A stretch of 39,323 nt of DNA. Source: a virus. Within the stretch, counting starts at the first letter, position 1, and each line of letters starts with the position of its first letter. Of this stretch, positions 6,290 through 12,102 are shown in pieces. The stretch is from IMG/VR virus record IMGVR_UViG_3300033141_001167, positions 1 to 39,323 of that record, one strand, 5' to 3'. The position numbers and the translations under genes were made by a program. The notes under the pieces were generated by a model that was given only the letters and a program-made list of their open reading frames with translations, had not been told where the DNA came from and did not search any database.

Positions 6290-6727
6290 TTAATCCTCTT
6301 TTTGGATAAAGTGCTTGGCCACCATTTCATCAAATACAGATGGGTCTTTAACTGTAATATCTCCCACAATCCACCTGTTGATGACTTCGGCATAAGATAG
6401 CAATTTATCAGGCGCTACTATTCCCTGACCGACAAGCGTTACGGCATACGACATAGAAATAGACCTTTGTGTTTGGTCGCCATTCCGTTTTGGCTTGCCT
6501 TTTGTTTCACTTACGGCATCTTCAATTATCTTTTCGTGTTCGGGCAGCAGCTTGTTCCTACCTTGTGGCGGGAGGTTTGCATCTGCCACCTCTTTCCCCT
6601 TGTTGGCTAGTGCCTTTTCTATCTTCTTGCTTGCCTCACTAGCGGTTAGCTCCTCATCGCTGTAATCCTTGCCCGTTAGCTGTTCTAGGAATTTAAGTTG
6701 TTTAACTGTCGCTGGTGTTGTTGCCAT
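6290..6727 (-). CDS. Hypothetical phage protein (145 aa)
   Basis: Two adjacent ATGs occur; the second is chosen because GGGAGG then lies six bases away. The N-terminal module (TVKQLKFLEQLTGKDYSDEELTASEASKKIEKAL) is a short helical unit common in phage proteins of unknown function. The C-terminal half (SMSYAVTLVGQGIVAPDKLLSYAEVINRWI) is also helical. It lies directly upstream of the large RNA gene. A DNA-binding role is possible but not shown. Confidence 0.75.
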   Translation of the reverse strand: MATTPATVKQLKFLEQLTGKDYSDEELTASEASKKIEKALANKGKEVADANLPPQGRNKLLPEHEKIIEDAVSETKGKPKRNGDQTQRSISMSYAVTLVGQGIVAPDKLLSYAEVINRWIVGDITVKDPSVFDEMVAKHFIQKED

Positions 6728-6736
6728 CATTTACCT

Positions 6737-6762
6737 CCCATTCTTTTAATTTGGCTTGCCAC
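6737..6762 (-). repeat. Duplicated gene-end segment, copy 1
   Basis: 26 bases identical except one to 7393-7418. In copy 2 it encodes the in-frame end of the 64-aa gene (WQTKLKEW); here it is read in another frame and meets a stop early. Confidence 0.8.
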
Positions 6763-6958
6763 ACCAATCCTCTTTTTCTTGACACCAATGGCACCCCTCG
6801 CCATTATCCATTGTGGCGTGCTGTGGATTTAGGCGATAGCACATTGGGCAGATAATCTCGTCCCATACTTCCCTTATCCCATCCTGATAGTCAAGGTATC
6901 TCTGGCTTGGGACTTCTCCGATACAATCATCTTCTATTGTTTTTTTATGCGGGTTCAT
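6746..6958 (-). CDS. Hypothetical zinc-ribbon protein (70 aa), hybrid of a duplicated gene
   Basis: The first 33 residues are nearly those of the 64-aa protein at 7382-7576; 22 codons are identical at the DNA level. The middle is a different segment with CPMC and CHWC, a probable zinc ribbon. The last bases return to sequence shared with the other copy but in a shifted frame, ending CGKPN. AGGAGG precedes the ATG, and the start overlaps the upstream gene by 14 bases. Function unknown. Confidence 0.75.
   Translation of the reverse strand: MNPHKKTIEDDCIGEVPSQRYLDYQDGIREVWDEIICPMCYRLNPQHATMDNGEGCHWCQEKEDWCGKPN
6867..6932 (-). repeat. 66-bp perfect direct repeat, copy 1
   Basis: Identical to 7482-7547. 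It encodes the same 22 residues (DDCIGEV through DGIREV) near the N-terminus of two neighbouring small genes. Zero mismatches imply a recent duplication or gene conversion. Confidence 0.9.
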
Positions 6959-7382
6959 CCTTTACCTCCTCAAGTTGAGTTGCTATGGTTGCCTGTGGCT
7001 CTTGGAAAACTCTCACAAAATGAGGTGGGGATGCCCTTGCTATCTTTTCAAAGGCAGAAGTGTCGAGTTTAAGTGCCATTGTATGCTCAACAGCCCAATC
7101 AAAAGCAACCTTAATATCATATTCTAGCTTTGTCACCTCCCTAACGCCCACACCTGCTACGGGAGCCTTGTTACCCGTTTGGGCATAGGCTTCCAGTGTG
7201 AGTTCCCGAAGCCTTGCTTCTACTTCAGCCACCTCAGCGCCAGCTTGTGTTAGGGCATCAAACAACCCCTGATTGGCTTTATTCCACTCCTCTAATAGCA
7301 CGTCCCTTTGGCTCTTGAGTTCTGATGCCCTCCGTCGTGCCTTCACTACAAGTCCGATTTGTTTCTTTAGTTCCTCACTCAT
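6945..7382 (-). CDS. Hypothetical phage protein with coiled coil (145 aa)
   Basis: The start at 7382 forms TAATG with the upstream stop and has a G-rich ribosome site; a longer frame from 7418 would overlap the upstream gene needlessly. Residues 1-70 are a coiled coil (VKARRRASELKSQRDVL and on). The second half (VREVTKLEYDIKVAFDWAVEH, SAFEKIAR, EPQATIAT) is a pattern seen in many uncharacterised phage proteins. Lying between the two duplicated genes, it may have been the segment bracketed during duplication. No function assigned. Confidence 0.75.
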   Translation of the reverse strand: MSEELKKQIGLVVKARRRASELKSQRDVLLEEWNKANQGLFDALTQAGAEVAEVEARLRELTLEAYAQTGNKAPVAGVGVREVTKLEYDIKVAFDWAVEHTMALKLDTSAFEKIARASPPHFVRVFQEPQATIATQLEEVKDEPA

Positions 7383-7576
7383 TATTTTACCCCCCATTCT
7401 TTTAATTTGGTTTGCCACTCCTTGCCACCGCCCGACCAGTTAATGTCGTGTATTATATTTCCATTGTTTATCCACTCCGCCACTTCCCTTATCCCATCCT
7501 GATAGTCAAGGTATCTCTGGCTTGGGACTTCTCCGATACAATCATCTATCAAAAACCTATCGTGTGGATTTGGCAT
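7382..7576 (-). CDS. Hypothetical protein (64 aa), partner of the duplicated pair
   Basis: It shares its N-terminal third and its last 26 bases with the gene at 6746-6958 but has a different middle (GNIIHDINWSGGGKEW). ATG with AGGAGG upstream, and a 20-base overlap with the preceding gene. Probably the parental form, since its 3' segment stays in frame. Function unknown. Confidence 0.7.
   Translation of the reverse strand: MPNPHDRFLIDDCIGEVPSQRYLDYQDGIREVAEWINNGNIIHDINWSGGGKEWQTKLKEWGVK
7393..7418 (-). repeat. Duplicated gene-end segment, copy 2
   Basis: Partner of 6737-6762 with one mismatch; in frame here. Confidence 0.8.
7482..7547 (-). repeat. 66-bp perfect direct repeat, copy 2
   Basis: Partner of 6867-6932, identical over all 66 bases. 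Confidence 0.9.
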
Positions 7577-7766
7577 CTTCTACCTCCTCCTTGAATTCCC
7601 GCAGTTGCTTTCTAAGGCAGGTCTCGGTGTTGTCTGTCTCCCAGAAACAGGGATAGCCAGTCTTTTCCCATAAGATGAAGCCTACCTCATCGTCAGAGGC
7701 GTTGGGGAAGTATTCTCTAACCACCTCGCCAAATGTTTTGTCTTTTGTTTTGGGGTGTGGATTCAT
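7557..7766 (-). CDS. Hypothetical phage protein (69 aa)
   Basis: Strong GAGGAGG ribosome site. The sequence VREYFPNASDDEVGFILWEKTGYPCFW with a following KQLREF helix is a recurring small phage protein type without known role. Stop and start overlap its neighbours. Confidence 0.75.
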   Translation of the reverse strand: MNPHPKTKDKTFGEVVREYFPNASDDEVGFILWEKTGYPCFWETDNTETCLRKQLREFKEEVEDAKSTR

Positions 7767-7927
7767 TTTTCCTCCTCACTTGCTTGTTCTATTGCCCTAG
7801 CGAGAAAGGCTAACATCTTGCCAATAAAGAACGGAGCATAACCAAAGTCAGCCATTTGCTTAAAGAATTCTCGGTATAATTCCATCTCGTCCTCTTCGCC
7901 TAACTTATATTGCCCATTTCTCAGCAT
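7763..7927 (-). CDS. Hypothetical protein (54 aa)
   Basis: The start at 7927 is chosen because GAGGAGG lies 6 bases upstream and TAATG couples it to the preceding small gene; the alternative at 7957 lacks a site. The C-terminal part is an amphipathic helix (APFFIGKMLAFLARAIEQA). Function unknown. Confidence 0.65.
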   Translation of the reverse strand: MLRNGQYKLGEEDEMELYREFFKQMADFGYAPFFIGKMLAFLARAIEQASEEEK

Positions 7928-8016
7928 TATTTCCTCCTCGGCGTATTTTGGCCCCACTCACACGACCTTTGCTTCATACAACTTATTAGATATTCTGATA
8001 TGGGCTTAGTTTTCAT
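7927..8016 (-). CDS. Hypothetical micro-protein (29 aa)
   Basis: Begins MKTKPISEYLISCMKQ with GGAGG four bases before its ATG, one base after the upstream stop, and ends in a TAATG coupling with the next gene. Translation signals on both sides support it. No family. Confidence 0.6.
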   Translation of the reverse strand: MKTKPISEYLISCMKQRSCEWGQNTPRRK

Positions 8017-8017
8017 T

Positions 8018-8470
8018 TTACCTCCAAGTTCGGTGCTTTTCGGCGATCCATTCAATGCCATCGTATTCTTCTATTTCCCACTCAACATTATCGGGGATTT
8101 CAATAACCTTTAGTTGGGCGGCACGACCACTCGCCTTATCACCCAGCTCCCCTATAACCCTAATTAAATCTGGGTCTGCTCTAGGTATGTCCCTATCGGA
8201 GAAATACAAGGAGTTGGACTTTGAGAACCTGCCCGTCCCAACAGGCTTTTTGTTCTCTTCTGTTGCTATCTTCTCGTATTCATTTTCGGGAACGGTGGTG
8301 TAGTGAATGAGTATGCGAGGATTATCCAATGTTGCCTTCCCCCTATAAACCTCCTTGCTAATCTTGTCTATCCATGGATAAAGCCTCATCCCCTTTAGCT
8401 CGGCATACCTCATAACCCCCTCGTGGCTTAAACCAAATCCGCCATAACAATCATTTATAACTACTTTCAT
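8018..8470 (-). CDS. Hypothetical phage protein, VINDCYGGFGLS type (150 aa)
   Basis: Start at 8470 behind AAGGAGG; it overlaps the upstream stop as ATGA. The N-terminus KVVINDCYGGFGLSHEGV is a hallmark of a widespread phage protein of unknown biochemical role, usually followed as here by a segment listing residues such as R-DIPRADPDLIRVIGELG and an acidic C-terminal part. Function unknown. Confidence 0.8.
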   Translation of the reverse strand: MKVVINDCYGGFGLSHEGVMRYAELKGMRLYPWIDKISKEVYRGKATLDNPRILIHYTTVPENEYEKIATEENKKPVGTGRFSKSNSLYFSDRDIPRADPDLIRVIGELGDKASGRAAQLKVIEIPDNVEWEIEEYDGIEWIAEKHRTWR

Positions 8471-8595
8471 TTTACCTCCTTCTTGATACACTTCCAGCAC
8501 GCCTTGTCTAATTCGTTTTTCTTGTTTATAAACTGGTAGAGTGTTTTAACTTCTCTTTTACAGTATTTACATTTAAGCGGAAGTTCGTTTGTCAT
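8467..8595 (-). CDS. Small zinc-finger protein (42 aa)
   Basis: Two CxxC pairs (CKYC at 9-12 and CWKC at 33-36) separated by a helix suggest a single treble-clef or zinc ribbon. Good GGGAGG site; 23-base overlap with the upstream gene and ATGA coupling with the next. Probable nucleic-acid or protein adaptor, unproven. Confidence 0.65.
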   Translation of the reverse strand: MTNELPLKCKYCKREVKTLYQFINKKNELDKACWKCIKKEVK

Positions 8596-8863
8596 TTTTA
8601 ACCTCCCTTACCCAGCCTGCTTTGAGCATATCTTGTTGCCCATCACTGTAAGCGCTCAATTGAGCCGTGAAACCACGCTTGTTAGGATTGTATGGATTTT
8701 CTGGCAACTCTGCCTTCCTATCTACAATCGCTAGTTCGGGGATGGAGAGGATTTGGTCTATTTGGTCAGGCGAAAGGTATGCCTTTTGATTGCCTGATGG
8801 TGTGCCAATCTCGGTATGAACCCAAGATAACTGTTTCTTTACCCTATCCCTTATCCCTGACAT
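8573..8863 (-). CDS. Hypothetical protein (96 aa)
   Basis: ATG behind GAGGAGG. The sequence contains YLSPDQIDQILSIPELAIV and QQDMLKAGWVREV. No recognised domain; soluble and mixed in charge. Part of the tightly overlapped early run. Confidence 0.7.
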   Translation of the reverse strand: MSGIRDRVKKQLSWVHTEIGTPSGNQKAYLSPDQIDQILSIPELAIVDRKAELPENPYNPNKRGFTAQLSAYSDGQQDMLKAGWVREVKNDKRTSA

Positions 8864-9005
8864 CTTTCAACCTCCTCATATTCTCATCCCCAATTTTTCT
8901 CTCACAATTTCCGCAAACTTGTAGCCATTCCTTCTTGCCATCCCTTGTTCTATATAGAGCAAACTTCGCCTCTGACTTACATCCCTCAACTTCGCAAATT
9001 CTCAT
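8844..9005 (-). CDS. Small zinc-finger protein (53 aa)
   Basis: Start at 9005 (MRICEVEGCKSEA) is preferred because GGAGAAG lies immediately upstream; a TTG start at 9047 would begin inside the promoter-like element. Cysteines in CEVEGC and VCGNC form a probable zinc site. Function unknown. Confidence 0.65.
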   Translation of the reverse strand: MRICEVEGCKSEAKFALYRTRDGKKEWLQVCGNCERKIGDENMRRLKDVRDKG

Positions 9006-9018
9006 CTCTTCTCCATTA

Positions 9019-9047
9019 ACCTTACCATATACATTACTCTTTGTCAA
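9019..9047 (-). promoter_or_regulatory. Candidate internal early promoter
   Basis: Minus strand TTGACA (9042-9047), 17 bases, then TAAGGT (9019-9024) with TGG just before it. The same layout, including TATGGTA at the same distance from TTGACA, occurs at 10971-10999, suggesting one promoter class for the early operon. The -10 is a poor match, so this is tentative. Confidence 0.45.
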
Positions 9048-9050
9048 GTT

Positions 9051-9224
9051 CTAGTTCTTATTCCTTAAACAGACGGGAATATAGGGATAGAATATGTGTT
9101 TTAAGACATACATCATAGGCTCATAGGCGTATGTTTCCTTTATATCCCATACCCGTCCACAATCCAGGACTTTATACAATCCCTTCACTTCATAAGACAG
9201 AAAGTAATATGTTGTGCTTTTCAT
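9051..9224 (-). CDS. Hypothetical aromatic-rich small protein (57 aa)
   Basis: 57 codons with ATGA coupling to the upstream gene and a G-rich ribosome site. Tyr/Phe-rich (TTYYFLSYEVKGLYKVL, HIFYPYIPVC). No family recognised. Supported by placement between coupled genes. Confidence 0.6.
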   Translation of the reverse strand: MKSTTYYFLSYEVKGLYKVLDCGRVWDIKETYAYEPMMYVLKHIFYPYIPVCLRNKN

Positions 9225-9349
9225 TTCCCCACCCCGTTATTTGCCCTGATAGTATAGAGCATTAAAGCTCTTTTATCTTCGGGCAATCTACTAAGTAACA
9301 TTCTAACCAACGCTACCCTGTTACAGAATTTAATCTTTTGCGATTCCAT
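9221..9349 (-). CDS. Hypothetical small protein (42 aa)
   Basis: Starts MESQKIKFCNRVALVRML behind GGAG, overlapping the end of the upstream gene and coupled by ATGA to the next. Helical and basic. Function unknown. Confidence 0.6.
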   Translation of the reverse strand: MESQKIKFCNRVALVRMLLSRLPEDKRALMLYTIRANNGVGK

Positions 9350-9405
9350 ACTCTCCACTTCCTAGAGTAGTATCTATCCCTGTTAAACCTTGTCTTGAAT
9401 TTCAT
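9313..9405 (-). CDS. Hypothetical basic micro-protein (30 aa)
   Basis: Very basic (MKFKTRFNRDRYYSRKWR) with GAGG before its ATG and a 4-base overlap with the upstream gene. Possible nucleic-acid contact; otherwise unknown. Confidence 0.55.
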   Translation of the reverse strand: MKFKTRFNRDRYYSRKWRVWNRKRLNSVTG

Positions 9406-9719
9406 TTACCCTCTGCTTTGGCTAGGGCTTTTCTCATTTTATTCCTGTCTTTATCGGATAGTCTCCCATACAGTTCTGGATGTCCATTGAGCACTTTTAA
9501 TGCCTCATATAAATCTGATATACTCTCGGCTACTGCCATTGGTTTATCGGGGTTTAGTTTAACACAGGCGTTGACGGCAGAAACTATAAGGCGGGCGTTG
9601 GCTTCAGCTTCGGGCTGGAGTTCATTTATCCAGACTTCCGCTATAATCTTATCATCTGCCCCAATTGTAATATCTCGCCTTGAGCGCCCCCCTATGTGCC
9701 ATTCCCCCTTTGTATACAT
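9402..9719 (-). CDS. Hypothetical phage protein, NARLI type (105 aa)
   Basis: The pattern GEWHI...KIIAEVW...EAEANARLIVSAVNA...LYEALKVL is a common small phage family present in early regions of many siphophages, with no established biochemical role. AGGAGG precedes the ATG. Confidence 0.75.
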   Translation of the reverse strand: MYTKGEWHIGGRSRRDITIGADDKIIAEVWINELQPEAEANARLIVSAVNACVKLNPDKPMAVAESISDLYEALKVLNGHPELYGRLSDKDRNKMRKALAKAEGK

Positions 9720-9731
9720 CTTATTTACCTC

Positions 9732-9848
9732 CTAGTTTTTACTAAAATCCGCCGCTTCTAATCTCTCTAGCGGTCGTGTCTGTTTTACCCAATTCCTCAA
9801 GAGCATCTTATAGGTCAAATCTTTTGCTTTGCCTGTATATAGTAGCAT
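9732..9848 (-). CDS. Hypothetical small protein (38 aa)
   Basis: ATG directly follows the stop of the upstream gene, with GGGAGG at proper distance. Basic N-terminal half (TGKAKDLTYKMLLRNWVKQ). Family unknown. Confidence 0.6.
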   Translation of the reverse strand: MLLYTGKAKDLTYKMLLRNWVKQTRPLERLEAADFSKN

Positions 9849-10052
9849 TTAGTCCTCCCTATTGGTTCTAGGTAGTTCCCCTATTGTTATGCCAGTTTCG
9901 CCTATGAGCCTAAATTTACTAAAGCGGTTCAGTATTCTCATTTCAATTATATCGGAATTGAAATTGAAGTAGTCCCACATTTTGGGCGTTGTGCCTTGTT
10001 TTATTGTGTGATAGTGTTCCCCATCTGGTGCAAATTCAACCCTGGCCCTCAT
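9849..10052 (-). CDS. Hypothetical protein (67 aa)
   Basis: AAGGAGG lies 8 bases before the ATG; it overlaps the preceding micro-gene by 4 bases. Contains RVEFAPDGEHYHTIKQGTT, resembling a small beta protein, and ends RTNRED. Function unknown. Confidence 0.7.
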   Translation of the reverse strand: MRARVEFAPDGEHYHTIKQGTTPKMWDYFNFNSDIIEMRILNRFSKFRLIGETGITIGELPRTNRED

Positions 10053-10111
10053 CTCCTTTTCCTCCTTATTATTCTAGTCCTACCCAGCTTATCGGTTAGC
10101 ATATAAGCCAT
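10049..10111 (-). CDS. Hypothetical basic micro-protein (20 aa)
   Basis: Twenty codons (MAYMLTDKLGRTRIIRRKRR) with GGAGG before the ATG and coupled to the next gene by ATGA. Its small size keeps confidence low; it could be a translated leader that only couples ribosomes to the downstream gene. Confidence 0.45.
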   Translation of the reverse strand: MAYMLTDKLGRTRIIRRKRR

Positions 10112-10135
10112 TTTAGCCCTCCTGTTTAGTTGCCA

Positions 10136-10327
10136 CTAGACACCCAAACGCCTCCGCTCTTCAAGAATTATCATTGCCTTTATGTCCTCCCCCCTATCCA
10201 CAAAGAAACTAGCAACATCCGCCATTATGTTTCCACAAGTAAATCGGTCAATGTTATCAGGCAACTTTACTAAATCACCCGTGTTTCCACAATGTAAAAC
10301 TGTCTGCTTGAATTCCGCTTCCGTCAT
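10136..10327 (-). CDS. Hypothetical protein (63 aa)
   Basis: ATG behind AGGAGG. Contains two cysteines (LHCGN, FTCGN) and a helical C-terminus (DIKAMIILEERRRLGV). No family recognised. Confidence 0.7.
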   Translation of the reverse strand: MTEAEFKQTVLHCGNTGDLVKLPDNIDRFTCGNIMADVASFFVDRGEDIKAMIILEERRRLGV

Positions 10328-10354
10328 TTCATCCTCCTTACTTAATCCCTTGCT

Positions 10355-10382
10355 GGACTCACCAACCTGAGTTGCCGAGTCC
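10355..10382 (-). other. Intergenic hairpin in the early operon
   Basis: A two-tier hairpin: GGACTC/GAGTCC closes CAAC-TCAG-GTTG. It sits between two early genes with no T-run after it, so it is more likely an mRNA stability or processing element than a terminator. Confidence 0.5.
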
Positions 10383-10393
10383 TCTGTAAGATA

Positions 10394-10561
10394 TTAAGTT
10401 GTTTTTACCTCCTTTTGTGTTTGAATACTAAACCGGCTGTCAAACCCCTCTTCGGTGCCAAACTTACTGACCCATAACTTACGGTAAGTGTCGTAAGCCG
10501 CCATAATCTCCCTGATTATCTCCCTGCCCTCCTCGGCTGTTATAGCTTCTAATCCTTTCAT
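10394..10561 (-). CDS. Hypothetical protein (55 aa)
   Basis: 55 codons starting MKGLEAITAEEGREIIREIM behind GGAGTTAAGGAAA. Acidic helix followed by a basic, Gln/Lys-rich tail. Fills the gap between two neighbours. Family unknown. Confidence 0.6.
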   Translation of the reverse strand: MKGLEAITAEEGREIIREIMAAYDTYRKLWVSKFGTEEGFDSRFSIQTQKEVKTT

Positions 10562-10600
10562 TTTCCTTAACTCCTCAATAGTGGGCGGGTATGTTTTTAT

Positions 10601-10849
10601 TTAGTGGGCTTTAGCCCTACCAATTCCTTTCGGGATTTGCTTTTCTTTTACCCACGCCTCTCGTTCAGCCTTCAGTAGCTGGTAGTGCTCGTCACAGATA
10701 AAATACCAACCACCTTCCCTGAACTCTACGCTATGTTGCGGGTAGCCACAGTCGTAATGTATGCACCCGTGGTGATGATACTTACCATCATAGAAACATA
10801 TTTGGGGTTTGCCTGGATTAGGGCAATCTTTTACTGCACACAAATTCAC
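10601..10849 (-). CDS. First early gene: Cys/His-rich zinc-binding protein (82 aa)
   Basis: The promoter-proximal gene of the early operon. GTG at 10849 is chosen because GGAAGGGGG ends 7 bases upstream; a TTG one codon earlier is the alternative. It is rich in Cys and His (CAVKDCPNPGKPQIC, HHHGCIHYDC, CDEHY), indicating two zinc sites. As the first early product it could act on host transcription or on the divergent control region, but that is inference only. Confidence 0.7.
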   Translation of the reverse strand: MNLCAVKDCPNPGKPQICFYDGKYHHHGCIHYDCGYPQHSVEFREGGWYFICDEHYQLLKAEREAWVKEKQIPKGIGRAKAH

Positions 10850-10883
10850 CAACGAACCCCCTTCCTACCCGCCCACTATTCAG

Positions 10884-10936
10884 AAGTTAAGTTGAACCGT
10901 ATCACCATTCCTGTGTGGCGTTCAACCTTGTAACTT
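10884..10936. repeat. Imperfect inverted repeat in the control region
   Basis: The left arm AAGTTAAGTTGAAC (10884-10897) is matched by the reverse complement of 10920-10936 with a 3-base insertion. Overlapping it is a direct repeat of ATTCAG-N2-GTTAAG. It lies in the predicted 5' leader of the early transcript and could form an RNA hairpin or bind a dimeric regulator. Confidence 0.55.
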
Positions 10937-10970
10937 ATTCAGTTGTTAAGGTGCCTGATTTGATACTACA

Positions 10971-10999
10971 AGCCTACCATAGCCTCGAAAGGTTGTCAA
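10971..10999 (-). promoter_or_regulatory. Candidate early promoter
   Basis: Minus strand TTGACA (10994-10999), 17-base spacer ending TATGG, then TAGGCT (10971-10976). Consensus -35 with a TG extended -10 but a weak -10 hexamer. It would transcribe the whole early operon. Confidence 0.5.
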
Positions 11000-11013
11000 G
11001 TAGAACATCTGTT

Positions 11014-11182
11014 CGGTTGAGCCTAGAGTTTACATAATCGGGTTGAGATAGGCACAAAATAGATTTCTCAAAAGCGCCCCACAGTATAATCGGATTGTTG
11101 ATAGCCATCTTGTGTAAGCGGATTGGGTGTCAACTAGGCTAGGGTGTTATCTCAACCGATTGTTCGGTAGCAAACTATCTCA
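11014..11182. promoter_or_regulatory. Repeated operator-like motifs
   Basis: Related sites: CGGTTGAGCCTAG (from 11014), ATCGGGTTGAGATAG (from 11037), ATCGGATTGTTGATAG (from 11089), GCGGATTGGGTGT (from 11118), the inverse TTATCTCAACCGAT (11147-11160) and a half site CTATCTCA just upstream of the late -10. The spread over both promoters suggests one regulator reading several sites. Confidence 0.5.
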
Positions 11183-11187
11183 TAATA

Positions 11188-11196
11188 TGGTATAAT
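11188..11196 (+). promoter_or_regulatory. Late promoter, extended -10 (TGGTATAAT)
   Basis: Perfect TATAAT with TG at the extended position and no good -35, followed about 80 bases later by the first late gene. The same TGNTATAAT form occurs at 22223-22231 and 27068-27076. The absence of a -35 suggests help from an activator, or reliance on the extended element alone. Confidence 0.65.
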
Positions 11197-11280
11197 AGAA
11201 GATAAATAGGTGTGCTTATTAAATTAAGCGGGAATATAGCCGTTTTAAGGGCGGGTCAGGGCTATAAGAGGAGTGTTACT

Positions 11281-11664
11281 TTGACTGAAGATAATCAGAC
11301 TGAAAAACAATCACCGCTCAGTCACTTTGGGGATAAGCTAAAGCAGTGGAAGCCTGGGGAGTCTGGTAATCCAGGTGGCAAGCCAAAGGGCAAATCCATC
11401 ACAGCTGAACTCAGGAAGCTATTAGACAAAGGCACGACTTCAGAGGAATTAGCGCAGATACTACTTGATATGGCCAAGACCAAGACGGGCAGGAATCAGC
11501 TTGACGCCCTTAAGGAGGTATTAAACAGAAGCGACGGCAAAGTTCCCGATACTCACAAGATAGAGTCGGACGTTCCCATAAGCATTGTATACAAACAGGT
11601 AGGAGGTAGAGATGGACAAAGCGTTACAAAGGGAGAAGACGAGGGAGAGGGTTCGCAAGCATAG
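11281..11664 (+). CDS. Small terminase-like protein (DUF5681-type)
   Basis: TTG start at 11281, seven bases behind GAGGAG; a GTG 69 bases earlier would be almost leaderless from the promoter. Residues 15-45 hold the QWKPGESGNPGGKPKGKSIT motif found in DUF5681-type proteins encoded next to large terminases, followed by a helical region (LRKLLDKGTTSEELAQILL). Position just before TerL genes supports a role in DNA recognition for packaging. The 127-residue length suits a small subunit. The assignment comes from motif and context. Confidence 0.65.
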   Translation: MTEDNQTEKQSPLSHFGDKLKQWKPGESGNPGGKPKGKSITAELRKLLDKGTTSEELAQILLDMAKTKTGRNQLDALKEVLNRSDGKVPDTHKIESDVPISIVYKQVGGRDGQSVTKGEDEGEGSQA

Positions 11665-11947
11665 GGCGTTACAAAGAAGCGTTACAGAGACGGCTGATAA
11701 TGTAACGCAAAGCCCTGATAGCGTTACAGAGGGCATAGATAATGTAACGCTGGGTGTAACGCATCCCGTTATGAAGTATCTCATTAAAGAGGAGAGGGTA
11801 GACGACAAGCCCACCAACAGGGAGAAGATGGAGGGCATAGTAAGAAAGCTCGGAGACCACAGGCAATTAAGCAATGTATACTTTGGATGTGGTAAGTATT
11901 CTTTACCAATGGACGCAGTAGGTGAGTTATTAGAGATAACTACATAA
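11612..11947 (+). CDS. Hypothetical protein with VT repeats (111 aa)
   Basis: Excellent AGGAGG site before the ATG; overlaps the TerS-like gene by 53 bases. The N-terminal part is basic (REKTRERVRKHRALQRSV) and then repeats SVT/NVT units, because the underlying DNA is a cluster of GCGTTACA sites. The C-terminal half is mixed alpha/beta. The repeat may exist for the DNA rather than for the protein. Function unknown, possibly a second packaging component. Confidence 0.7.
   Translation: MDKALQREKTRERVRKHRALQRSVTETADNVTQSPDSVTEGIDNVTLGVTHPVMKYLIKEERVDDKPTNREKMEGIVRKLGDHRQLSNVYFGCGKYSLPMDAVGELLEITT
11621..11762. repeat. Seven-site GCGTTACA cluster, candidate packaging (pac) site
   Basis: Forward sites GCGTTACA start at 11621, 11666, 11679 and 11721; inverse sites TGTAACGC start at 11701, 11743 and 11755. 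Two 42-bp direct repeat units each contain one forward and one inverse site 22 bp apart (11679/11701 and 11721/11743). It lies in and just after the TerS-like gene, where pac sites of headful phages are often found. Alternatives are a transcription or partition regulator site. Confidence 0.6.
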
Positions 11948-12102
11948 TGGTATGAGGCGCACTAGGATAAAAATCTAGGCTGTTATACGGTAAACTAATG
12001 GTAAAGTATGGTCTGAATATAAAGGCACCCCATATAAGGGGGGTGGGTATCTATTATGGTGCACCGCACACAGAGAATTCACTAAAAATGATTACTTAAC
12101 AT
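11948..12102 (+). other. Non-coding stretch before the tRNA-like element
   Basis: No gene is visible. There is a G/C hairpin CACCCC-ATATAA..-GGGGTG (12026-12045) and the self-complementary GGTGCACC (12058-12065). Neither has a following T-run. It may be part of a leader or of a decayed insertion. Confidence 0.4.

Larger units (their letters stand above)
10850..11280. promoter_or_regulatory. Divergent early/late control region
   Basis: 431 bp without a gene, between minus-strand early genes and plus-strand late genes. It holds an imperfect inverted repeat at 10884-10936, a minus-strand promoter candidate at 10971-10999, repeated TTGAGATAG-type motifs between 11014 and 11182, and a plus-strand extended -10 promoter at 11188-11196. 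This is the layout of a genetic switch or origin. No repressor gene was recognised nearby. Confidence 0.75.

Noticed and set aside
11212-11280. GTG start 23 codons upstream for the TerS-like gene
   Set aside because: It would be almost leaderless from the 11191 promoter and lacks a ribosome site, while TTG at 11281 has GAGGAG seven bases upstream.
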